Below are positions 57,922 through 64,000 of a DNA stretch of 64,000 nt, piece by piece; the stretch's first letter is position 1; every line of letters begins with the position of its first letter. The position numbers were made by a program, and so were the translations under genes. The notes below the pieces were generated by a model that was not told the origin of the DNA, did not search any database, and worked only from the letters and a program-made list of their open reading frames with translations. Origin of the DNA: Lysinibacillus pakistanensis (GTDB lineage: Bacteria > Bacillota > Bacilli > Bacillales_A > Planococcaceae); the NCBI GenBank assembly GCA_001312325.1, contig BBDJ01000003.1:186001-250000 (forward strand), in the 5' to 3' direction.

Positions 57922-60323
57922 GAGTTTTCTCCTTTCTATTCATACGTAACTTGATCATTGCTAAAATGGCCATGCCAGCAATACCTAGTACAGTAATTTC
58001 AAATAATGTATCGAAGCCACGATAATCTACTAAAATCACATTAACAATGTTACCACCGCCGGCTTTTGAATAAACTGTTTCCTCATAATACTTTGAAATA
58101 GTTGGAATTAATTTTTGTGATTGGGCAGATAGTGCTACAAGCGTGACCATTACTCCAACTGCGATGGAAACTATCGCGCGGTTTAATTGGAATCTCATTC
58201 GTTCTTCACGTTTCCCAAGCTTAGGGAGATGGTAAAATGCTAATAAAAATAATGCAACAGAAATCGTTTCAATAACAAGCTGTGTTAATGCTAAATCAGG
58301 AGCATTAAAAATAACAAAGAATAATGCAACTGTATAACCAACAGATCCAAGTCCTATAATGGCTGTTAGACGTGATTTTGCTAAAATTGTAATGGCTGTA
58401 CCAATGACCAAAACCACCACTAAAATAATCTCATACGAACGAATAGGTGCCGTATTTTGGAAAGAGAAGGTAAAGGCATTTTTTACAAATAAAGAGCCTA
58501 TGACAATCGCTGCGATGCTGCTAAACATATAAAGTAAATAGTGACGCATAGAGCCTGTCATATAAAGTCGTGATACGCGATTCAAGCCAACATCAAGACC
58601 AAGCATCAACTTGTCGTAGGCATTGTTTAACGTGAATGCCTGTGGGAATCGTGTGTACATACCTTGCCATTTCGGTAATGCGACAAACATTACAACACCT
58701 ACAATGACGATACCAATTGTCATAAGTAATTCGGGTGTTAAACTACCATGCCAAGCAGCTACATGAATGTCAATATCCTGAGGTGAGTCATACAGGAACG
58801 GCTGGATAGCTTGGACAGCTGGCTTTACAAAAGTATCACCAACAAAATTCGGAATAAAGAATATTGCTATGACTAATGTAGCTAAAATCATTGGCGAAAT
58901 TAACATACCGATGGGAGCCTCATGTGGTTTCTGAGGCAATTTTTCTGGTGTATATTTGCCAGTAAATGTTCGAAAGACAAAATAAAAACTATAGATAAAT
59001 GTAAATATACTAGCAATCCAAGCAATAATAGGGAAAAATACCCCCCATGTTTCAAAGCCAAAAAAATTCAAAATTTTGAAGTGCTAGCATAGCAGTTAAA
59101 AACATTTCCTTACTTAAGAAACCATTAAATGGAGGTAGACCTGCCATTGATAAACTACCAATTGCTGTGACTGTAAAGCTAATTGGCATAATACTCATTA
59201 AGCCACCTAGTTTACGAATATCACGTGTACCTGTTTCATGATCAATAATACCTGCTATCATGAATAAGCTACCTTTAAAGGTTGCGTGGTTTATAAGATG
59301 GAAGATAGCTGCAAAGGCTGCAAATTTGATGCTATCTATTGCACCATTTGTGTGATAAGCTACCGCACTTGCACCGAGCAATGACATAATAAGCCCAAGC
59401 TGACTCACTGTTGAGAAAGCAAGAATTCCTTTTAAATCAGTTTGCTTGACTGCAAAGAAAGAGCCCCAGAATAAAGTTAAGATACCTATGCCAGTAACAA
59501 GCCATACCCAAAGTTCAGAAACAGCAAAAATCGGTGTAAAGCGTGCTACTAAATAAATACCTGCTTTGACCATTGTAGCGGAGTGGAGGTAGGCACTAAC
59601 CGGTGTTGGCGCTTCCATTGCATCTGGTAGCCAAATATAGAATGGGAATTGTGCGGATTTCGTAAATGCTCCTAAAAGTAATAAAACAAGTGACCAAGTA
59701 AATAAAGGGTGGTGCACTAAATCTGGTGCAAGGACAATCAATTCACGAATTGAATAAGTACCGCCCATTAGGTAAAGAAGAATGAATCCTCCCAACATCA
59801 TTAAGCCGCCACCGACAGTAATCATCATTGACTTAAGTGCACCAAGTCGAGATGCATCACGAGTAAACCAGTAGCCAATCAATAAAAATGATGAAATAGA
59901 CGTTAATTCCCAGAAGAAGTACAAAGTAATTAAATGATCAGATTGTACTACACCTAGCATAGCGGACATAAATAATAATAAGTAAACATAAAAATTATGT
60001 AATTTTTCTTTATGTTTATCTAAGTAAAAGATTGAGTAAAGTACGACCAATGAGCCGATTCCGGTAATTAGTAATGAAAATAGCAAGCTAAGTCCATCTA
60101 AATAAGAAACGACGGAAATGTTAAGTGATGGAATCCAAGGAAGCTCTGCATGAAATACTTCACCGTCTGCCACTTTTGCGATATAAGTGGTGTATATAAT
60201 CGCGAGTGTAGCAGGTACTGCAAGAACAAACCAGCCTGTGTGGATATTTTTAATGCTTTTATATAAAAAGGGCACTAATATCGCAGCAAGCATTGGTATG
60301 AAAATATAAAGTACTTGTAACAA
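57908..60323 (-). CDS. mrpA: Mrp antiporter subunit A, frameshifted
   Basis: The start ATG (60323) follows AAAGGAGGATTTTTTTG. An error at A7 59060-59066 divides a protein of about 805 residues with some 20 membrane helices. The N-terminal part is NuoL-like (QSDHLITLYFFWELTSISSFLLIGYW, PFYIWLPDAMEAPTPVSAYLHSATMVKAG); the C-terminal part is MrpA-specific with a NuoJ-like region. Mrp complexes exchange Na+ for H+ and support alkali and salt tolerance, and Na+ export during sporulation in B. subtilis. Confidence 0.94.
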
Positions 60324-60477
60324 AAAAATCCTCCTTTATGTAGGTAAGTGTGTCCATTATAACGCACTTTTTGTCGGAATGCATATGTACATATAGGTTT
60401 TAGCTTGCGATAATGGAAGAATATTGGCTATATTATAAATAGGAAGTTATCAATAAAAATAGAGGAAAAAATTTTTT

Positions 60478-61041
60478 ATGAGGAACCCTTATATTTATGG
60501 TTATCTACCATTAATTACAATTTTATTGTTTAGTTTAACATTTGGCATGTATGCGGTGGGGGAATCTTTGCAAATTTTCCAATCCATTGGCGTATACTCA
60601 GGTATGCGAGAGTTTTTATCAGATTTTGAGCTTCGTGTGTTTTTATTAATTGTCTTCGCAGTGATTTTCTTTATGGTATTTTCAGCTTTAAAATTAGTGG
60701 GAGAAACTATTCATGAGTTAGGAATGTTATTTTTCTCTAAAGATCAGGACGGTGCGACAGTTAGTCAGGCTCGAGGCGGCTATATTATTTTACTTGTCGG
60801 TGCAATTTGTTCAGCCTTTGCTATTCAATTCATCTATGTATTGGTAGGTATTTTTGTGCTAACTATTTTTATCTATTTTATCTACCTTATTTATAAGATG
60901 AGCCATTTTATGCCGATGAGTGGAACAATTGGATTACTAGTTTTTGAGCTTTTTATGTGGACCATACTATTATCACTTTTAGTTTATGTGATTTTAAAAT
61001 TATATAATGGTATTTTGGCAAGTTTACCATTTGCTAGTTAA
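60478..61041 (+). CDS. yufK: YufK family membrane protein (DUF5366)
   Basis: An intact 187-residue protein with about five membrane helices. It matches YufK in length, hydropathy and position next to the mrp operon. ATG at 60478; the ribosome site is weak (AGAGGAAAAAATTTTTT). Function is unknown. It is divergent from mrpA and followed by a strong terminator. Confidence 0.82.
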   Translation: MRNPYIYGYLPLITILLFSLTFGMYAVGESLQIFQSIGVYSGMREFLSDFELRVFLLIVFAVIFFMVFSALKLVGETIHELGMLFFSKDQDGATVSQARGGYIILLVGAICSAFAIQFIYVLVGIFVLTIFIYFIYLIYKMSHFMPMSGTIGLLVFELFMWTILLSLLVYVILKLYNGILASLPFAS

Positions 61042-61049
61042 ATTACATA

Positions 61050-61102
61050 ATGACAAAGAGCAGTCCAATTAGTGAAATACTTCACTTTGGACTGCTCTTT
61101 GT
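61050..61102. terminator. Intrinsic terminator
   Basis: GACAAAGAGCAGTCC pairs with GGACTGCTCTTTGT, and the T tract TTTTTT follows. It ends yufK and can be used from the other side. Confidence 0.88.
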
Positions 61103-61141
61103 TTTTTATCTTCATTTGGAAAAGGACTCCCACCTCTACAG
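61098..61141 (+). repeat. Dispersed sequence after a terminator, copy 2
   Basis: TTTTTTATCTTCATT followed by GACTCCCACCTCTACAGG matches 33976-34018 in sequence and position relative to a terminator. The hairpin arm after CAGG is not conserved here, so this copy is truncated. Confidence 0.5.
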
Positions 61142-61150
61142 GCAAATTGC

Positions 61151-63003
61151 TTATTCCATTAATACATTAAACAGCTGATGGTGAATTTTATAGGCCTCTA
61201 AATTTTCCATAGATTGTGGCTTATCAAAGCCAAGCCACACAGCTGCTGTATGTTCCTGCGTTAATCCAGCTAGCCAGTAGTCACGATAGTCATTTGTTGT
61301 CCCAGTCTTTGCTCCAATGTAGCTACTTGTACTATAGACCCCTTGTCCTGTGCCGTTTGCAACAACATCTGCCAGCAGCGTACGCATATACTTTACTGTT
61401 TTTGGGGACCAAATTTGATCGCGTTCCGTATTCCAGCTATAAAGCTCAGTTCCATCAGCGGCTGTTACCTTACGTATACTGTGAGCCAGGACATAGGAAC
61501 CGTCAATAAAGCTAGTATAGGCATCAGCTAGCTCAAGTGCTGTAACGCCATATGTTAATCCCCCTAATGCTGCAGCATAGTTATGATCCTTTGCTATGAT
61601 AGAGCGAAAATGAAAGCGATCCAGATAACTAAATGCTGTTTCAATGCCAACTGTCTGGAAAAGTCGTAGGGCAGATGTGTTATAGCTATGACGAAATGCT
61701 ACCCGAATTGGCACATCACCATACTTATAGCCCCCGTAGTTTTGCGGACAAAATGATCCGACACAGTAGCTTCCACCATTAACGATGGAATCAGGCGTAT
61801 GTGCGGTTGTTTCAAAGAACGGCGCATAGACAGCTAGTGGTTTAAAGGCTGAGCCTGGCTGCCGTGTACCTTGAAAGGCACGGTGAAAATCAAATTTTTC
61901 GTAATTTAACCCTGCATAAAGGCTAATAATTTCACGAGTACTATTATCTATGACTGCTCCTGCTGCCTGTAGCTTGCCAGAGCCTAAAATGGTCGTCATT
62001 TTTTTTCATCATGTGACTGCTTGCTTGGATTAAGGGCTGTATAGATTGTCAGCCCATTTTGGAATAATGTATTGAGTCGATTGTCTAGCTGAGTTTTGAT
62101 TTTTTTCTTTTCTTCTTCATTCTGTGCTTTGACAAGTCGCTCCGCATACCCTTCTTTTTCTGCCACTAACCATCTAAGCTCTTGCAGGACATATGTGCTG
62201 TATGTAGGATACTGTTGAATTTTATTTTTTACATTCAATGTAATGGGTTCAGCCTTATATGTAGCAGCATCTTCTAATGTTATAGCACCGCTCGCTGCCA
62301 GTGTATCTAATAGCCGCTCCTGTCGTGCTTTTGTGTTACCAAAATTCTTTAAAGGGTTATATAGCGACGGATTATTTGGTATGGCTGAAATAAATGCCAT
62401 CTCAGCAATAGAAAGTTCCTTGAGCGGCTTTTGAAAATAATAGGTAGCTGCTCCGCCAATTCCATAAACCTGATTACTAAAATAGGATTCATTTAAATAC
62501 ATTGTTAAAATCGTATCCTTATCGAATTCTTTCTCAAGTTCATGTGCATAAAAAAAGCTCTGTTAATTTACGTTCATAAGTTTTTTTCATCTGATAAATA
62601 GCGCATTCGAACAAGTTGTTGGGTGATAGTGCTTCCACCTTGAGACGCTGAGTTTGTATTTGAATTTGCTACAACAGCTCGAATGATGGCACTGAAATCA
62701 AAACCAATATGATCATAAAAATGAGCATCCTCACTTGCTATAAAAATTTCCTGGGCAATTTCTGGAATTTCCTGTAAGGTTAGTGGCTGTCTCCATTCGA
62801 CATATTCCTCACTAAAAATTTCTCCGTTTCGATCGATAAGTGTTACGGGAAGCTGTGTCTGTACTTCCGGTAAATGAATAGCGCTGGCAATTTGCTCTTC
62901 GTGTGCCTTTGCCGTATTAATTTCTGTTCTAATATTAGTGCTAACCCACCAGAGAACAGGTAAGGATAGAAGTATGATAAAAAAAACCAAAAGCCTTGTT
63001 CAT
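61151..63003 (-). CDS. Class A penicillin-binding protein, PbpD-like, frameshifted
   Basis: The start ATG (63003) follows TGGAGGCACAC. Errors at A8 62979, T7 62581, A7 62550 and T8 61999 break a protein of about 615 residues. An N-terminal anchor helix (FFIILLSLPVLWW) precedes the glycosyltransferase domain (IASEDAHFYDHIGFD, GGSTITQQLVRM), then the transpeptidase with SxxK (GSAFKPLAVY), SxN (HSYNTSALR) and KTG (GAKTGTTNDY). All active-site residues are present. It polymerises and cross-links peptidoglycan. In B. subtilis pbpD lies near yufK, which supports a PBP4-like identity. Confidence 0.9.
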
Positions 63004-63282
63004 GTGTGCCTCCACTCTAAATTATGAATCCTTCAACAGAATAACATAATTTGGATGGTTTCCAAATACGCGTTCGGACCTATTTGCACTTATAAAAATT
63101 TGAAGGCTTTATCAATTTCTCTTAACTAGATTCAGATTATAAATGGTGATAAAAGTGCAAAAATCGTCAATACTTTGGTGGAGAAAACCTGTAGGAAGTG
63201 TGTTAGACTAAAATGAGGTCAGATATGATAGGCTACTATCATATTCAGTGAAACTGAAATTACATTTAAAGGAGAGACTCCA

Positions 63283-63871
63283 ATGTTTCCACAATTAACA
63301 TCAGAAGTACAAGCAGGCGAAGTACTTGTAGAAATGAAAACAACATTAGGTGCAGTTAAAATTAAGTTATTCCCAGAGCATGCACCAAAAACAGTTGAAA
63401 ACTTCTTAGGCCATGCAAAATCAGGCTATTATAACGGCATTATTTTCCACCGTGTTATTCAAGATTTTATGATTCAAGGTGGCGACCCAACAGGTACTGG
63501 TATGGGTGGCGAATCTATTTGGGGTAACTCTTTTGAGGATGAGTTCTCAGATCAAGTATTTAATCTTCGTGGTGCTCTTTCTATGGCAAATGCAGGCCCA
63601 AACACTAATGGCTCACAATTCTTTATCGTTCAAATGAAGCACCTTCCAAGTGATATGCTTCGTCAATTACAGGGGGCTGGCTTCCCCGAGGAAATTATTG
63701 AGGCTTATGCAAAAAAATGGTGGTACACCTTGGTTAGATCATAAGCATACGGTATTTGGTCATGTAGTTGAAGGAATGGATATTGTTGATAAAATTGCAG
63801 AAGTTGAAAAAGATTTCCGTGACAAACCTCTTGAAGATGTGAAGATTGAGTCAATTACAGTTTTAGAATAA
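63283..63871 (+). CDS. ppiB: Peptidyl-prolyl cis-trans isomerase, cyclophilin type, frameshifted
   Basis: ATG at 63283 follows AAAGGAGAG. The cyclophilin active site is [19 protein letters not shown] and NTNGSQFFI. An extra A in A7 63711-63717 breaks it; corrected [22 protein letters not shown] carries the His and the conserved FG. About 196 residues, cytoplasmic. It accelerates proline isomerisation in protein folding. Confidence 0.95.
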
Positions 63872-63892
63872 TAATTGTAAGGACGTGTAAAG

Positions 63893-64000
63893 ATGAATAA
63901 CGTAATGTATCAATTTTTATATTTCCCTGAAGATAAATCAGGTTATGTTCCTGCTGCTTTTGAATTTTTAGTAATGCTAATATTGTGTATTGCTGTATTT
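63893..64000 (+). CDS. 5' end of a membrane protein gene, partial
   Basis: ATG at 63893 follows AAGGACGTG. The visible 36 residues read MNNVMYQFLYFPEDKSGY, then a hydrophobic helix (FLVMLILCIAVF) that runs off the window edge. It lies 22 nt after ppiB and may be co-transcribed. No family recognised. Confidence 0.5.
   Translation, partial: MNNVMYQFLYFPEDKSGYVPAAFEFLVMLILCIAVF

Overview
The window looks like a chromosomal stretch of a spore-forming, AT-rich Bacillales organism, most likely Lysinibacillus or a close relative. The evidence is the B. subtilis-like yun/yut/yui gene order (yunF-E-D, yunB, lipA, yutD, yutE-yutF, yuzB, yutJ, yuzD, yutI, yuiB, yuiD, pepA, yufK), two large surface proteins ending in SLH domains, and Bacillus-type SOS, Fur and Rex sites. 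No rRNA, tRNA or CRISPR array was seen. The dominant technical feature is roughly 75 one-base frameshifts, nearly all in A or T runs of seven or more. They break housekeeping genes such as lipA, cysIJ, mrpA and ppiB, so they are almost certainly sequencing errors. Broken genes are given here as single reconstructed spans.

Layout: 1-7,440 is an accessory zone with an SOS-controlled pair of YolD-like genes, small unknown genes, remnants of a tyrosine recombinase and of an M15-type peptidase, a TetR regulator, and a serine hydrolase with a membrane tail. 7,444-12,123 is a roughly 1,560-residue SLH surface protein. 12,300-17,100 holds a MerR/membrane pair, an acetyltransferase, a cold-shock protein and a Fur-boxed siderophore-binding lipoprotein. 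17,300-36,500 is the conserved yun/yut/yui block, with an HD-GYP gene inserted, Fe-S assembly helpers, a Rex-boxed NADH dehydrogenase, a divergent MarR/CarD pair and several dispersed structured repeats.

37,000-53,930 is a sulfate-assimilation regulon in three transcription units. They are sumT-sirB-yezD-cysJ-cysI (siroheme and sulfite reductase), sbp-cysT-cysW-cysA (sulfate ABC transporter, minus strand) and cysH-cysP-sat-cysC (APS reductase, permease, activation). A second SLH surface gene sits between the first two. Sulfate enters by the ABC transporter or CysP, is activated by Sat (and CysC), reduced by CysH and then CysJI, whose siroheme comes from SumT and SirB. 54,560-60,320 is the seven-gene Mrp Na+/H+ antiporter, followed by yufK, a class A penicillin-binding protein and a cyclophilin.

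The best candidate for something undescribed is a short RNA element of 21-22 nt at the head of all three sulfur units (37,060-37,080; 50,014-50,035; 49,703-49,724 on the minus strand). Each copy is a 4-bp hairpin with compensatory base changes, flanked by invariant GCTG and GGC. Its 3' edge forms the start of a strong intrinsic terminator before the first gene. This is the geometry of an antiterminator or a very small riboswitch, and it resembles neither the S-box nor the T-box. Other points worth a look are tandem structured repeats with compensatory changes at 34,086-34,252, a nested inverted-repeat element at 23,816-24,592, and a terminator whose 3' arm carries the yunB ribosome binding site.
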